Positions 8,758 to 20,012 of a DNA stretch of 64,000 nucleotides are shown here, piece after piece. The stretch's first letter is position 1, and the number at the start of each line of letters is the position of its first letter. The notes beneath the pieces were generated by a model that saw only the letters and a list, made by a program, of their open reading frames with translations, made no database searches and was not told where the DNA came from. This DNA comes from Mesoaciditoga sp. GTDB lineage: Bacteria > Thermotogota > Thermotogae > Mesoaciditogales > Mesoaciditogaceae. The stretch lies in NCBI GenBank assembly GCA_015491995.1, contig WGFY01000068.1, forward strand, positions 1-64,000, read 5' to 3'. A program made the position numbers and the translations under genes.

Positions 8758-10662
8758 TTGTCGAAGGCTTTTTATGTTACAACACCGATTTATTACATAA
8801 ATTCAGATCCACATGTAGGTTCCGCCTACACGACTATCGTTGCGGATAGCGTTGCGCGATACAAGAGAATGATGGGCTACGATACGTTCTTCCTTACCGG
8901 CACCGATGAGCATGGTCAGCATGTCTTAAGAGCTGCGCAAAAAGCAAAAAGGGATGTAAAGGAATTTGCGGATGAGCTTGCCGAGCGATTTGTTAAACTA
9001 TGGAAAGAACTTGGAATATCCAACGACGCTTTTGTCAGAACTACAGATGACTACCATGTAAAAGCCGTTCAAGGATTTTTCCAGAAAATGTATGACAAAG
9101 GCGATATTTATTTGGGTAAATATGAAGGTTGGTACTGTGTTAACTGTGAGACGTTTTGGACAGAAAAAGACATCGGAGAAGGTAAGCTATGTCCAACTTG
9201 TCTGAGACCATTGGAACACGTTGAAGAGGAAAACTACTTTTTCAGACTTTCCAAGTACACCGAACCTTTGCTTGACCATTTCAAAAAGCACCCAGACTTC
9301 GTTGAACCGGCATTTAGACGAAACGAAATGATGAAAATTCTCGAAAGCGGGCTCGAAGATATAAGCGTTTCAAGAACGTCATTCGATTGGGGAATCCCAA
9401 TTCCATTTGATCTAAAACATGTTGTTTACGTATGGTTTGACGCACTTATCAATTATGTATCCGCAATAGGATACGGTAGAGACGATGAGATGTTCAACAG
9501 ATATTGGCCTGCGGACGTTCACTTTATAGGAAAAGAGATCAATCGTTTTCACTCTTTAATTTGGCCTGCGATGCTTATGAGTGTTGGACTTCCTCTTCCA
9601 AAGAAGATATTTGCCCATGGATGGTTAACGGTTAACGGTGAAAAAATATCCAAATCGAAAGGTAACGCCGTGGATCCGAGGGCGTTGATCAACGCATACG
9701 GTATAGATGCGGTGAAGTACTACTTGTTGAGAGATATTCAATTTGGAAATGATGGAGATTTTTCTGAGGATAATTTGATCACGAGAATAAATGCCGATCT
9801 TGCAAACGATCTCGGAAATCTTGTTCATAGAACCCTTTCCATGATATCCCAAAATTTTGAATTTCTTCCCAAGCCAATGGAAGATGGAAAGTACGATGAC
9901 AAGCTTAAAGGCCTTACGGAAAAGACCATCAAAGAATACTTCGAATATATGGACAACTTCAAATTCACTCAAGCGCTTGAAGGCATATGGAAGCTGATAA
10001 GGTTTGGAAACAAGTACATAGATCTCACAGAACCTTGGCTTTTGGCTCGAGACGTTTCTAAAAAAAATAGATTGGCAACCGTGCTTTACAATCTTTCCGA
10101 TGCCATAAGGAATGTTGCGATCATGTTGTCTCCCATTTTGATAAAAACGAGCGCTGAGATCATGGAGAAGATGAATCAGGATTTCAACGACGTTGGAAAC
10201 CTTGGATGGCACAAAACGATTTCAAATGTGAAAATCATGGTGGGAGACCAGTTGTTCCCAAGAATAGATGTAAAAAAATGGAAAAAGGTGATAAAGATGA
10301 CCGAAGAAAAGAAAGTAGAGGTTCAAGTCACACAAAAGCCACAAGTCACTATCGAAGATTTTGCGAGGCTGGATCTCAGAGTTGCAAAGATACTATCGGC
10401 AGAACGTGTGCTCAAATCTGAAAAACTCATAAAATTGGAATTAGATCTTGGTAGCGAGAAGCGGCAAATAGTCGCCGGGATTGGCAAAGTTTACATGCCA
10501 GAATCTTTGATAGGCAAAGAGATAATCATCATATTCAATCTCAAAGCCGTAAAACTCATGGGAATAGAATCGAATGGGATGCTGTTAGCGGCAAAAGATG
10601 GCGAGAAACTTAGAATATTGACCGTTGATGGGCAAGTAGAACCCGGTGCAAAGATTTCGTGA
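8758..10662 (+). CDS. metG: Methionyl-tRNA synthetase with fused C-terminal tRNA-binding domain
   Basis: TPIYYINSDPHVGSAYTT, KISKSKGNAVDP (KMSKS), CPTC zinc site, C-terminal DFARLDLRVAKILSAE EMAP/Trbp111 domain; TTG start. Confidence 0.97.
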   Translation: MSKAFYVTTPIYYINSDPHVGSAYTTIVADSVARYKRMMGYDTFFLTGTDEHGQHVLRAAQKAKRDVKEFADELAERFVKLWKELGISNDAFVRTTDDYHVKAVQGFFQKMYDKGDIYLGKYEGWYCVNCETFWTEKDIGEGKLCPTCLRPLEHVEEENYFFRLSKYTEPLLDHFKKHPDFVEPAFRRNEMMKILESGLEDISVSRTSFDWGIPIPFDLKHVVYVWFDALINYVSAIGYGRDDEMFNRYWPADVHFIGKEINRFHSLIWPAMLMSVGLPLPKKIFAHGWLTVNGEKISKSKGNAVDPRALINAYGIDAVKYYLLRDIQFGNDGDFSEDNLITRINADLANDLGNLVHRTLSMISQNFEFLPKPMEDGKYDDKLKGLTEKTIKEYFEYMDNFKFTQALEGIWKLIRFGNKYIDLTEPWLLARDVSKKNRLATVLYNLSDAIRNVAIMLSPILIKTSAEIMEKMNQDFNDVGNLGWHKTISNVKIMVGDQLFPRIDVKKWKKVIKMTEEKKVEVQVTQKPQVTIEDFARLDLRVAKILSAERVLKSEKLIKLELDLGSEKRQIVAGIGKVYMPESLIGKEIIIIFNLKAVKLMGIESNGMLLAAKDGEKLRILTVDGQVEPGAKIS

Positions 10663-10672
10663 GGTGTGAATA

Positions 10673-13090
10673 GTGGAGGAAATAATTAAGAGATCTATCT
10701 CAGATGAATTGGTCGATTCTTATATAAATTACTCGATGAGCGTTATCATTGGAAGAGCCATACCAGATGTAAGAGATGGTCTTAAACCCGTTCAAAGGCG
10801 TATACTTTACGGCATGTATCAGCTTGGCCTTAAAAGCGGAAGTTCCACAAAAAAGAGTGCAAGAATAGTCGGAGAGGTTATGGGGAAATACCATCCTCAT
10901 GGAGATATGGCTATATACGATACGTTGGCAAGAATGTCCCAAAACTTCACGATGAGATATCCAATCGTGCATGGTCAGGGAAACTTTGGCTCAATCGATA
11001 GAGATCCTCCCGCGGCAATGAGGTATACCGAAGCAAAACTTTCCAAAATCGCGGAGGAAATGCTTACGGATATAGAAGAAAATACAGTTGACATGATTCC
11101 GAACTTCGATGAATCCCTAAAAGAACCAGTTGTACTTCCTGCAAAAATACCTCAACTCTTGATGAACGGAGCATCTGGCATAGCCGTTGGAATGTCAACG
11201 TCTATACCACCACACAACCTTGGAGAACTCGTTGATCTCATGGTGGCGCTCATGGAAAATCCAGACATTCCCACTTCAGAAGTGGCAAGCATGTTAAAAG
11301 GTCCTGATTTTCCAACTGGTGGGACGATAATGGGTGTTGAAGCGATCCGAAAGATATATGAAACTGGACATGGTTCGGTGATCGTGAGAGGTAAAACCGT
11401 TTTTGAAGAACATAAAAAACGAATGAGAATAATAATAACAGAAATGCCTTACGGAGTTTCGAAAGCAGGACTTATAGAAAATATTGCGGATTTTGCTAAG
11501 AATTCAAAAGAGAGCTTCATTACAAACATACGTGACGAATCGGACAGAAATGGGCTAAGGGTGATGATCGAGTTGGCGCGGAGCGCAAATCCGAACGTTG
11601 TGCTCAATCGCTTATACAAGCACACTCCTCTTCAGTTTTATTTCCCTGTGAACATGCTCGTGATAGATCATGGCAAGCCTAAACTTATGAATTTGAAACA
11701 GATGGCCATGGCTTTTATAAATCACCGTTATGAAGTTGTGAAACGCAGAAGTGAATATGAATTGGATAAATATTCAAGGCGCGCTCACATAGTCGAGGGG
11801 CTTATAAAAGCTTCGCGTGCAATTTCAAGCGTCATAAACGTGATAAGAGATGCAAAAGATCCAGCAGATGCAGCTCAAAAACTTGTAAAAGTATTGGAAG
11901 TTTCTGAAGAACAATCAAAAGCAATTCTTGATATGAAGCTCCAGCGTTTGACATCTCTTGAGCACAAGAAGTTAGACAACGAATATCAAACACTTATAGA
12001 CCGTATGGCAAAACTTCAAACAACTCTTGGCGATTCCTTCAAAATAATGGAAGAGGTAAAAAAAGAGCTTTTGGAGATGAAAGACAAATATGCCGATAAA
12101 AGGCGAAGCGATATAAAAAACAGCTTAGAACTTATAAACGTCGAAGATCTACTCACAGATGATGATTTGGTGGTTACCGTTACCCATGATGATTACATCT
12201 CTTCCACAAAATTAGACGCTTATAAAAGTCAAAATAGAGGTGGAAAGGGAAACATTTCGTTGAGAACACGCGATGAGGATTACGTGGAACATGTCTTCAT
12301 AACTTCGAGATTGAGTTATACGATGTTCATAACGAATTTCGGACGTGCTTATTTCATAAAAAACTACAATATCCCGGAAAGTAACAAAGGAACTAAAGGG
12401 AAGTTGATACTCAATTACCTTAACCTTTCACAGGGAGAAAAAGTTAAATCGGTGCTTTCGCCTGGCAAATCCATAGACGATTCCAAAGATCTTTTGATAG
12501 TGACCAAAAAAGGCCGTATAAAGCGCACGTCACTTGGAGAGATATCCAGGAGAACTAATGGAATATACGTTGTGAAATTAGAAGAGGGCGATGAAATAGT
12601 CGATGCGATGCTCGCAAGATCAGGCAATGAAAATGCCAAAGTAGCCCTTGCAACGGTAAAGGGAAAGTTCATATCCTTTGAGATCAAAGAAGTTAGAAGA
12701 ATGGGGCGAACTGCCATGGGAGTCAGCGGGATCAAGCTGAGAAGTGATGACGAGGTTGTGTCTATGATCATACCATGGGCAGAAAACGTCCAAGTTTTGA
12801 CCATCAGTGAAAATGGATATGGGAAACGAACGAATTTCAAAGATTACAGGGTTCAACACCGTGGAGGATACGGTATTAAAAATTTGAGATTGACTGAGAA
12901 AAATGGTCTGATAGTTTCTGTGAAGCCTGTAATTGATACCGACGAGATCATAGCCGTTACGGCAAGTGGAAAGGCAATTCGATTTAAAGCGTCCGACGTT
13001 TCGATAACAAGTCGTGTGACTCAAGGTGTTAAATGTGTCAGGCTAAATGATGGTGACAAGGTGGTTGCGATTGCCATTTCGAGGGATTGA
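10673..13090 (+). CDS. gyrA: DNA gyrase subunit A
   Basis: [41 protein letters not shown]-terminal box QNRGGKG. Confidence 0.97.
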   Translation: MEEIIKRSISDELVDSYINYSMSVIIGRAIPDVRDGLKPVQRRILYGMYQLGLKSGSSTKKSARIVGEVMGKYHPHGDMAIYDTLARMSQNFTMRYPIVHGQGNFGSIDRDPPAAMRYTEAKLSKIAEEMLTDIEENTVDMIPNFDESLKEPVVLPAKIPQLLMNGASGIAVGMSTSIPPHNLGELVDLMVALMENPDIPTSEVASMLKGPDFPTGGTIMGVEAIRKIYETGHGSVIVRGKTVFEEHKKRMRIIITEMPYGVSKAGLIENIADFAKNSKESFITNIRDESDRNGLRVMIELARSANPNVVLNRLYKHTPLQFYFPVNMLVIDHGKPKLMNLKQMAMAFINHRYEVVKRRSEYELDKYSRRAHIVEGLIKASRAISSVINVIRDAKDPADAAQKLVKVLEVSEEQSKAILDMKLQRLTSLEHKKLDNEYQTLIDRMAKLQTTLGDSFKIMEEVKKELLEMKDKYADKRRSDIKNSLELINVEDLLTDDDLVVTVTHDDYISSTKLDAYKSQNRGGKGNISLRTRDEDYVEHVFITSRLSYTMFITNFGRAYFIKNYNIPESNKGTKGKLILNYLNLSQGEKVKSVLSPGKSIDDSKDLLIVTKKGRIKRTSLGEISRRTNGIYVVKLEEGDEIVDAMLARSGNENAKVALATVKGKFISFEIKEVRRMGRTAMGVSGIKLRSDDEVVSMIIPWAENVQVLTISENGYGKRTNFKDYRVQHRGGYGIKNLRLTEKNGLIVSVKPVIDTDEIIAVTASGKAIRFKASDVSITSRVTQGVKCVRLNDGDKVVAIAISRD

Positions 13091-13096
13091 TTCGAT

Positions 13097-13834
13097 TTGA
13101 AAGTAATTTGCGTTGTTGAGTACGACGGAACCAATTTCCATGGCTCCCAATATCATCCAGATGTCCGTACCGTTCAAGGTGAATTCAACAGATCTTTGGA
13201 GACGATTTTCAAACAACATCTCAAAACGGATATGGCCGGAAGGACGGATGCAGGTGTGCATGCCAACTACCAAGTTTTTTCTTTCGAACGAATTAACAAA
13301 AGAATGGAAGAATCAAACGTAAAAGATGCCTTGAATTCCGTGCTTCCGAAAGATACGCATGTTAGAGATGTTTGGTTCGCACCAGATAATTTTTCACCAC
13401 GTCTTGCGGCTAAAAAGAGAGTGTATCAATATTTCATATACAACCACCCAGAGAAAGATATATTCCTTCGTAACAGAGCTTGGTGGTTTCCGTACCTTTT
13501 AAACGTTGAAAAGATGAGAGAAGCTGCCGTTATCCTCGAAGGAGAACATGATTTCACCTCTTTCGTTGCAAAGGATAAAAAGGATGATCGAAGTCCCGTG
13601 AGATTTATTTACAGAATCAGAATACTCAAGATATCATCTTTCATACTCATTCGTGTTGAAGGAAAATCCTATTTGAAGCGTATGGTCAGGAACATCGTCG
13701 GAACATTGGTAAAAGTCGGGGTTGAAACGTGGGAACCTTTACATGTTAAAGAACTCCTTGAAATGAGAGATAGAAGCAAAGCGGGAGCGACAGCTCCCGC
13801 GCATGGTTTGTATCTATACCGTGTTTATTTTTGA
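13097..13834 (+). CDS. truA: tRNA pseudouridine synthase A
   Basis: YDGTNFHGSQYHPDVRTVQGE, AGRTDAGVHA, FLRNRAWW, RMVRNIVGTL. Confidence 0.95.
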   Translation: MKVICVVEYDGTNFHGSQYHPDVRTVQGEFNRSLETIFKQHLKTDMAGRTDAGVHANYQVFSFERINKRMEESNVKDALNSVLPKDTHVRDVWFAPDNFSPRLAAKKRVYQYFIYNHPEKDIFLRNRAWWFPYLLNVEKMREAAVILEGEHDFTSFVAKDKKDDRSPVRFIYRIRILKISSFILIRVEGKSYLKRMVRNIVGTLVKVGVETWEPLHVKELLEMRDRSKAGATAPAHGLYLYRVYF

Positions 13835-13852
13835 AATTCGGAGGCTTTTGAT

Positions 13853-14641
13853 TTGAAAAAGAGACTCGATGAATTGCTATTTAAACGTGGATTGTTCCAA
13901 TCGCAAAGCCGTGCGAAAGCTGAAATACTCGAGGGGAACGTCATCGTTAACGGCACTCTTGCCAGAAAGGCGGGCAAACCAGTTTCTGATGATGTAAAGG
14001 TAGAAATAAAGAAAAAAAACCCGTACGTTTCGCGCGGTGCATACAAATTGATAAAAGCGTTGGACGAGTTTGAGATAGTTCTTAATGGAAAAATCGGTTG
14101 CGATCTTGGTGCATCAACGGGCGGTTTTACCCAAGTTATGCTTGAAAGAGGTACAAAAAAGGTTTATTCCGTTGATGTTGGATATGGGCAATTTGCATGG
14201 AAGTTGAGAAATGATTCGAGAGTTATTTTAAAAGAACGAACGAATGCACGTTTTTTAACACTCGAGGATTTTGGAGAAAAGATCGATTTCATCACATGTG
14301 ATCTTTCTTTCATTTCGTTAAGGCTGATTTTCCCCGTTATAAAAAGACTGCTGAATTTGAGTGGCTCCGTGGTTTGTCTTGTGAAACCACAATTTGAGGC
14401 TGGACGTGATAGGATAAAAAAAGGTGTTGTTAGATCAAAAGAAATACATATAGATGTTTTGAAAAATACGATGGATTCTGCGGAAGAAACGGGATTGCAT
14501 TTGAAAGGTTTAACTTATTCCCCTATAAAAGGCCCAGCCGGGAACATAGAATTCTTAGCGTATATGAATCTTAGTCATGAAGAAGAAATAGATCCAAGGG
14601 CGGTTGTGGACTTTGCATGGAAAGAACTCACGGAGGGATGA
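13853..14641 (+). CDS. tlyA: TlyA-family rRNA 2'-O-methyltransferase (S4 + RrmJ-like domain)
   Basis: RLDELLFKRGLFQSQSRAKAEI (S4), GCDLGASTGGFTQVML, VKPQFEAGR. Confidence 0.9.
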   Translation: MKKRLDELLFKRGLFQSQSRAKAEILEGNVIVNGTLARKAGKPVSDDVKVEIKKKNPYVSRGAYKLIKALDEFEIVLNGKIGCDLGASTGGFTQVMLERGTKKVYSVDVGYGQFAWKLRNDSRVILKERTNARFLTLEDFGEKIDFITCDLSFISLRLIFPVIKRLLNLSGSVVCLVKPQFEAGRDRIKKGVVRSKEIHIDVLKNTMDSAEETGLHLKGLTYSPIKGPAGNIEFLAYMNLSHEEEIDPRAVVDFAWKELTEG

Positions 14642-14644
14642 AAA

Positions 14645-17116
14645 ATGTCATTGATAAATAAATTGTTCGATCAGAACAAAAAGTACTTGAAAAGTTTTGC
14701 GAAGATCGTAGAAAAAGTCAAAGCATTTGAAGAAAAAATGAAAGAATTGAAAATTGAAGAATTCCCGAATAAAACGAAAGAATTTCGAGAAAGAATAGAA
14801 AATGGTGAAACGCTGAACGATATATTACCTGAAGCTTTTGCGCTTGCCAGAGAAGTTTCTCAAAGAATATTGAGTATGCGTCCATTTGACGTTCAGATAA
14901 TGGGAGCAGTTGCACTTCACAGGGGAATGGCAACCGAAATGAAGACTGGTGAAGGAAAAACCCTTGTTGCGGTTATGCCAGCCTATTTGAATGCCCTGAC
15001 CGGCAAAGGTGTTCATGTAATAACAGTTAACGATTATTTGGCGCGTAGAGATTCCGAATGGATGAGACCTGTTCACAAAGCCCTGGGCCTTTCAGTCGGT
15101 GCCATTCAGTCCAACATGGATCCGGATGAAAGGCGTGAGATGTACAACTGTGATATAACATATGGAACGAACAACGAAATGGGATTCGATTATCTAAGAG
15201 ACAATCTTGCTTACTTGCCAGAACAACGAGTTCAAAGAGGTCATAATTACGTGATTGTGGATGAGATAGATAGCGTTCTCATCGATGAAGCCCGTACCCC
15301 TTTGATCATCTCGGGCCCTGCCGGGACATCGTCAAAGCTCTACAAGATGTTTGCTTCCCATGCAAAGAAATTCAAGCCGGAAACTGATTTTAAAATAGAT
15401 GAAAAATCCAAAACGGTTAGCCTCACCGAAGAAGGAATTAAAAAAGCAGAAAAAGTTATTGGAATAGATAATCTCTACGATTCACAAAATGTCAACTACA
15501 ACTTTCACCTTTTGAATGCTCTAAGGGCGCTTCATCTGTACAAACGCGATGTGGACTATCTTGTGCGAAATGGTGAAGTGATGATAGTCGATGAATTTAC
15601 AGGACGTGTGTTGGAGGGAAGACGTTACAGCGAAGGGCTTCATCAAGCCATTGAGGCAAAAGAAGGCGTACGAGTAAAAGAAGAAACTATAACATATGCT
15701 ACGATAACACTTCAGAATTACTTCTTGATGTACAAGAAGATCGCAGGTATGACGGGGACGGCTTACACCGAAAAGGACGAATTCGATCAGATATACAACA
15801 TGGAAGTTGTAGTTATACCGACGAACAAACCCGTTGTGCGCAAGGATATGAACGATCTGATTTTTAAAACCGAAAAAGAAAAATTCGATGCGATAGTTGA
15901 GGATATAGCCGAAAGTCATGAAAAAGGACAACCGGTCTTAGTTGGAACCATATCGATAGAGAAGAGTGAGAGACTTAGCCAGATGTTGAAAAAGCGCGAC
16001 ATTTCTCATGAAGTCTTAAACGCAAAGCATCCTGAAAGAGAGGCCGAAATCATAGCCAAAGCTGGGCAAAAGAGTGCCGTTACGATAGCCACCAACATGG
16101 CCGGTAGAGGAACGGATATAAAACTTGGAGATGGTGTAAAAGAAGTCGGTGGCTTGTACGTCCTTGGAACAGAAAGGCATGAAGCTCGAAGGATAGACAA
16201 CCAACTTCGAGGAAGATGCGCCAGACAAGGCGATCCTGGCGAAACACGTTTTTATCTTTCAACGGAAGACAATTTGCTAAGGGTATTCGGTGGGGATAAG
16301 ATGAGATCGTTGATGAACACCTTAAAAATATCAAAAGGTGAGCCAATAGAGCACGGCATGTTGAGCCGTCTCATTGAGCAAGCACAAAAGAAAGTTGAAG
16401 GGATTCATTTTTCCATAAGAAAACATCTTCTCGAGCTTGATTCGGTTCTTGATAGACAGAGAAATGCAATTTACTCTCATCGTAATTGGATATTAAATGG
16501 TAGTGAAGTAGAAGAGCACCTCATGGAGATATTTGAAGATGTTGTGGATAGGAAAATGGCCAAATATTGTCAAGACAAGATCGCTGAAAATTGGGATATT
16601 AAAGGGTTAGAAAACGAGTTGAAAACGATCTTTCCATTTATTTCCTTAGAAAAAGAGATAAAAAATGTTGTGCCCTTAAAGAAAGAAGATCTGATGGGAG
16701 AGATAAGGGGAAATTACGAACTTAAAGTGGTTGAGATCGGTAAAGAACAATTTCCAAACATAATAAAATATGTAATGCTCAGGGTCATAGACGAAAGATG
16801 GAAAATGCATCTTCAAACGGTGGATCATCTTAAAGAGTCCGTGAATCTTAGAGCCTATGGTCAGAAAGATCCTGTCATAGAATTCAAACGCGACAGTTAC
16901 GAAATGTTTGAAGAAATGGTTGACGGCATGTACGATGACATTTCCGCAATAGCATTTAGAATAGTGGTCGTTGATGAGCAGAAAGAGAAAGAACGTGCAA
17001 GAAAGAGTTTCGCCGTCTTGCAAACTCAACATGATGATTTTTCCTTTGGCCCAAAAGAATCAAAAGGTAGATCGAGTGTATCCACAAAACATAAAAGAAT
17101 GCGCGTGAAAAAGTGA
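14645..17116 (+). CDS. secA: Preprotein translocase ATPase SecA
   Basis: MKTGEGKTLVA, VDEIDSVLIDEARTPLIISG, TNMAGRGTDIKLG, QLRGRCARQGDPGETRFYLS. Confidence 0.98.
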   Translation: MSLINKLFDQNKKYLKSFAKIVEKVKAFEEKMKELKIEEFPNKTKEFRERIENGETLNDILPEAFALAREVSQRILSMRPFDVQIMGAVALHRGMATEMKTGEGKTLVAVMPAYLNALTGKGVHVITVNDYLARRDSEWMRPVHKALGLSVGAIQSNMDPDERREMYNCDITYGTNNEMGFDYLRDNLAYLPEQRVQRGHNYVIVDEIDSVLIDEARTPLIISGPAGTSSKLYKMFASHAKKFKPETDFKIDEKSKTVSLTEEGIKKAEKVIGIDNLYDSQNVNYNFHLLNALRALHLYKRDVDYLVRNGEVMIVDEFTGRVLEGRRYSEGLHQAIEAKEGVRVKEETITYATITLQNYFLMYKKIAGMTGTAYTEKDEFDQIYNMEVVVIPTNKPVVRKDMNDLIFKTEKEKFDAIVEDIAESHEKGQPVLVGTISIEKSERLSQMLKKRDISHEVLNAKHPEREAEIIAKAGQKSAVTIATNMAGRGTDIKLGDGVKEVGGLYVLGTERHEARRIDNQLRGRCARQGDPGETRFYLSTEDNLLRVFGGDKMRSLMNTLKISKGEPIEHGMLSRLIEQAQKKVEGIHFSIRKHLLELDSVLDRQRNAIYSHRNWILNGSEVEEHLMEIFEDVVDRKMAKYCQDKIAENWDIKGLENELKTIFPFISLEKEIKNVVPLKKEDLMGEIRGNYELKVVEIGKEQFPNIIKYVMLRVIDERWKMHLQTVDHLKESVNLRAYGQKDPVIEFKRDSYEMFEEMVDGMYDDISAIAFRIVVVDEQKEKERARKSFAVLQTQHDDFSFGPKESKGRSSVSTKHKRMRVKK

Positions 17117-17129
17117 TGAGGTGGTTTTT

Positions 17130-18245
17130 GTGATAAATTATGACTTGAGAGTTAAAATTGAAGACATTCAAAAGCGTTTTAATGAGATAAAAAAGTTTCT
17201 CGATGTGGATAAGGTGAAAAAGGACATCAAAACTTTGGAATCCAGAACATCTTCAGGCGAATTCTGGAACGATATGCAAAATGCCCAAGATACTTTGAGA
17301 AAATTGAAAACGGTGAAGGAAAGGTATGACAAGTTCAACGTTATCAGATCCAAGATAGAAGATCTCGAGGTTGGAATGGAGTTAGCCGAAGATGATGATG
17401 ATTTCGTTGAAACGCTTGGAAAAGGGGCAGTTGAAACGCAAGAACTTCTTGAAAGCTTTGAAATGCTTATGATGCTCAACGGCAAATTCGATGATTTGAA
17501 TTGCTACCTGTCTATTCATCCTGGAGCCGGTGGAACGGAGTCTCATGATTGGGCAAGTATGCTTTTAAGGATGTACACGCGTTGGGTAGAAAAACATGGA
17601 TTTGAAATTGAAGAGATAGATTTGCAGCCAGGAGACGAAGCCGGTATAAACAGTGCAACTCTTCTTGTAAAAGGTGAAAACGTGTACGGCTTCTTGAAAT
17701 ACGAAAGAGGAGTTCACAGACTTGTTAGAATTTCTCCATTTGATTCTGCCAAAAGAAGGCACACCTCTTTTGCCTCAATAAACGTCATTCCTGAGTTCAA
17801 AAAAGATGTTGAAGTGGATATAAAAGATGAAGATTTGAAGATAGACACGTATCGTTCATCTGGAGCTGGAGGTCAGCATGTCAACAGAACAGATTCTGCC
17901 GTGAGGATAACACATCTACCAACAGGAATAGTTGTAACATGCCAGAACGAAAGATCGCAAATTCAAAATAGAGAAGTTGCGATGAGAGTCCTAAAAGCAC
18001 GATTATATCAGCTGGAGTTGGAGAAACGTGAACAAAAACTTAAACGAATTCAAGGGAACTTAAAAGAAATTGGCTGGGGAAGTCAAATAAGATCTTACGT
18101 CTTTCAACCGTACACAATGGTTAAAGACCATAGAACTAATCACGAAACTGGCAACATTCAAGCTGTGATGGACGGTGATATAGACGACTTTATATACGCG
18201 GAGCTCGTTTTTTTTGCGAGAAGTAATATGGATACTGGTATTTGA
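17130..18245 (+). CDS. prfB: Peptide chain release factor 2 (in-frame, no programmed frameshift)
   Basis: GGQHVNRTDSAVRITHLPTGI; likely GTG start at 17130 after GAGGTGG. Confidence 0.93.
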   Translation: MINYDLRVKIEDIQKRFNEIKKFLDVDKVKKDIKTLESRTSSGEFWNDMQNAQDTLRKLKTVKERYDKFNVIRSKIEDLEVGMELAEDDDDFVETLGKGAVETQELLESFEMLMMLNGKFDDLNCYLSIHPGAGGTESHDWASMLLRMYTRWVEKHGFEIEEIDLQPGDEAGINSATLLVKGENVYGFLKYERGVHRLVRISPFDSAKRRHTSFASINVIPEFKKDVEVDIKDEDLKIDTYRSSGAGGQHVNRTDSAVRITHLPTGIVVTCQNERSQIQNREVAMRVLKARLYQLELEKREQKLKRIQGNLKEIGWGSQIRSYVFQPYTMVKDHRTNHETGNIQAVMDGDIDDFIYAELVFFARSNMDTGI

Positions 18246-19083
18246 ACTTTTTTTCGGAGTGGTCGCACTTTCAATTCCGGTTTATGTTTCAACACAGAGT
18301 GGTGTAAACAACGAATACATCATATCCGTTAGGAGTTGGAATGAGGAGTTTTGGAACTCGTTAGGTAAGCTGTGGAACATGTTTCCCACGAGACCTACTT
18401 ACATGATGATTGCAAAAGGAAACTTTGGTCCGGAGATGGGATTCACCGTTTCGTATCCCGACAGTTTTCGAGTACTTGTTGAGATAAGATATCCAGTTTC
18501 TCAAATGAGAGCCACTGTGGCTCATGAGCTCATGCATGTTTTCCAATTCGCATGGATAAAACGCTACAAACATTTAATGCCTTTATGGGTAATGGAAGGG
18601 CTTGCCACATGGTATGGTGGCAAAAAAGGGACGTATATAAGCCCACTTGGAGATAATCCATTTTTGTTTTGGTCAGTGGATATTTTGAAATACAAATCAT
18701 ATCCTAAAAGTGAAGAGGCTAAAGGGGAATATTATTCCGAAGTTTATGCCCTTTTTAACGCTATAGATGCGAAGATCGATCTTGCAAAGAATTTCCAAAA
18801 AATCCTGTATTACACCGAGAAAGGAAAAAGTTGGCAAAACGCGCTTTCAAAAGTACTTGGCGAGAATTTTAACGAGTTCTACTCTCAGTGGAGAAAAGAA
18901 AATTTGCTTCTTATTTCTTTGAAATTCGCGTCTTTTTGGGGAATATGGATGGGAATGCCGTTATTTCTTTTGGTGATTTTTTTCGTTAAGCGTTCCAAGA
19001 ATGACGATAACATAAGCCAAGATGATGTAGAAAAATTGGAAAAATCATATGGTAAGGAATATTGGAAAGGTGACGATCGTTGA
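18214..19083 (+). CDS. Membrane-anchored HExxH (gluzincin-like) metallopeptidase
   Basis: ATVAHELMHVFQFAW ... WVMEGLATWYGG; N-terminal and C-terminal hydrophobic segments; 32-bp overlap with prfB. Confidence 0.7.
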   Translation: MREVIWILVFELFFGVVALSIPVYVSTQSGVNNEYIISVRSWNEEFWNSLGKLWNMFPTRPTYMMIAKGNFGPEMGFTVSYPDSFRVLVEIRYPVSQMRATVAHELMHVFQFAWIKRYKHLMPLWVMEGLATWYGGKKGTYISPLGDNPFLFWSVDILKYKSYPKSEEAKGEYYSEVYALFNAIDAKIDLAKNFQKILYYTEKGKSWQNALSKVLGENFNEFYSQWRKENLLLISLKFASFWGIWMGMPLFLLVIFFVKRSKNDDNISQDDVEKLEKSYGKEYWKGDDR

Positions 19084-19997
19084 AGAAAATTACGTTGTTG
19101 GCAGGACAGAGAAGCGAAAACTACGGAGAAAAGCTAACATACAAACAGATGTCCGAAGTTCTTCACGATAGAGACGTTAAAGTGATGATCCCCCACAATT
19201 TAAGGGAGGCAATTAAATGTATCATCATGTCAGACGGAGTGATTTTTTCTGGTAGAAGAAGAGTTGAAAACTTGGATGCACTTGACGTTATGGATATCGC
19301 GCTTGAATTTGAAAAACCGGTGTTCCTCTTTGGCATTGGCCTTGGTGAAATGAAAGAAGCAGGTTTGAAAAGATTTTCGACAGCTCTTATGAGTTCACTT
19401 ATTTCAGGTTTCCTAACAGATCGATCTTCTACAAGATGGGCTTCGTTTTGGGCCGGCTCACGCGTGAAAGTGGGAACGGATCTCGCTCACATTTACCTTC
19501 TAAATCACGCAAAACGTGAAAAATCAAAATTCGCCGTTTTTTCACCTAAAAATACTGGTGCTCTTCGTAATTACAGAGAATTTAGATGGCTTCCTCGTCT
19601 TGATGTAAGAGTGATCGTGGCAAATCCGATTGACTCACACGCTGCCGTAGAAGTTTCACATAACGTTCAAACAGATGAAGTTGTCATTCTAAAGGCAACG
19701 GAAGATGTCATGAATGCGATATCAAATGCGAAATTTGTCTTGTCAGAAAGATTTCACATCTCTTTAACGGCTGAAAGCTTTGGAGTCCCGTTTGTTCATA
19801 TAGGAAGAAGGGCAAGAAGATATTTCGGAAAAGAGTTCTCTAACAACTTTTCGTCTCCTGATGAAGTGGATATGGCCATGGCATTTTCAAAACTTGATGA
19901 AAAGGTACCACCTTACTACACATCTTTTGATGAAATTGCGAAATCACGTTTCAAAGAAATGCTAAAAGGCTTGGAAAAATTCTTGTTTTTTGTATGA
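19080..19997 (+). CDS. Polysaccharide pyruvyl transferase-like protein (CsaB-type)
   Basis: MSDGVIFSGRR, SNAKFVLSERFHISLTAESFGVPFVHIG motif typical of the PS_pyruv_trans family. Confidence 0.7.
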   Translation: MKKITLLAGQRSENYGEKLTYKQMSEVLHDRDVKVMIPHNLREAIKCIIMSDGVIFSGRRRVENLDALDVMDIALEFEKPVFLFGIGLGEMKEAGLKRFSTALMSSLISGFLTDRSSTRWASFWAGSRVKVGTDLAHIYLLNHAKREKSKFAVFSPKNTGALRNYREFRWLPRLDVRVIVANPIDSHAAVEVSHNVQTDEVVILKATEDVMNAISNAKFVLSERFHISLTAESFGVPFVHIGRRARRYFGKEFSNNFSSPDEVDMAMAFSKLDEKVPPYYTSFDEIAKSRFKEMLKGLEKFLFFV

Positions 19998-20012
19998 ATT
20001 GGAGGGATATAA

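Noticed and set aside
15521-15931. ORFs antisense to secA
   Set aside because: Shadow ORFs of a highly conserved gene; Phe/Tyr/His-rich translation.
17193-17210. Programmed +1 frameshift site in prfB
   Set aside because: The usual CTT TGA C position reads TTT CTC GAT in frame; the ORF is continuous, so no frameshift is needed.
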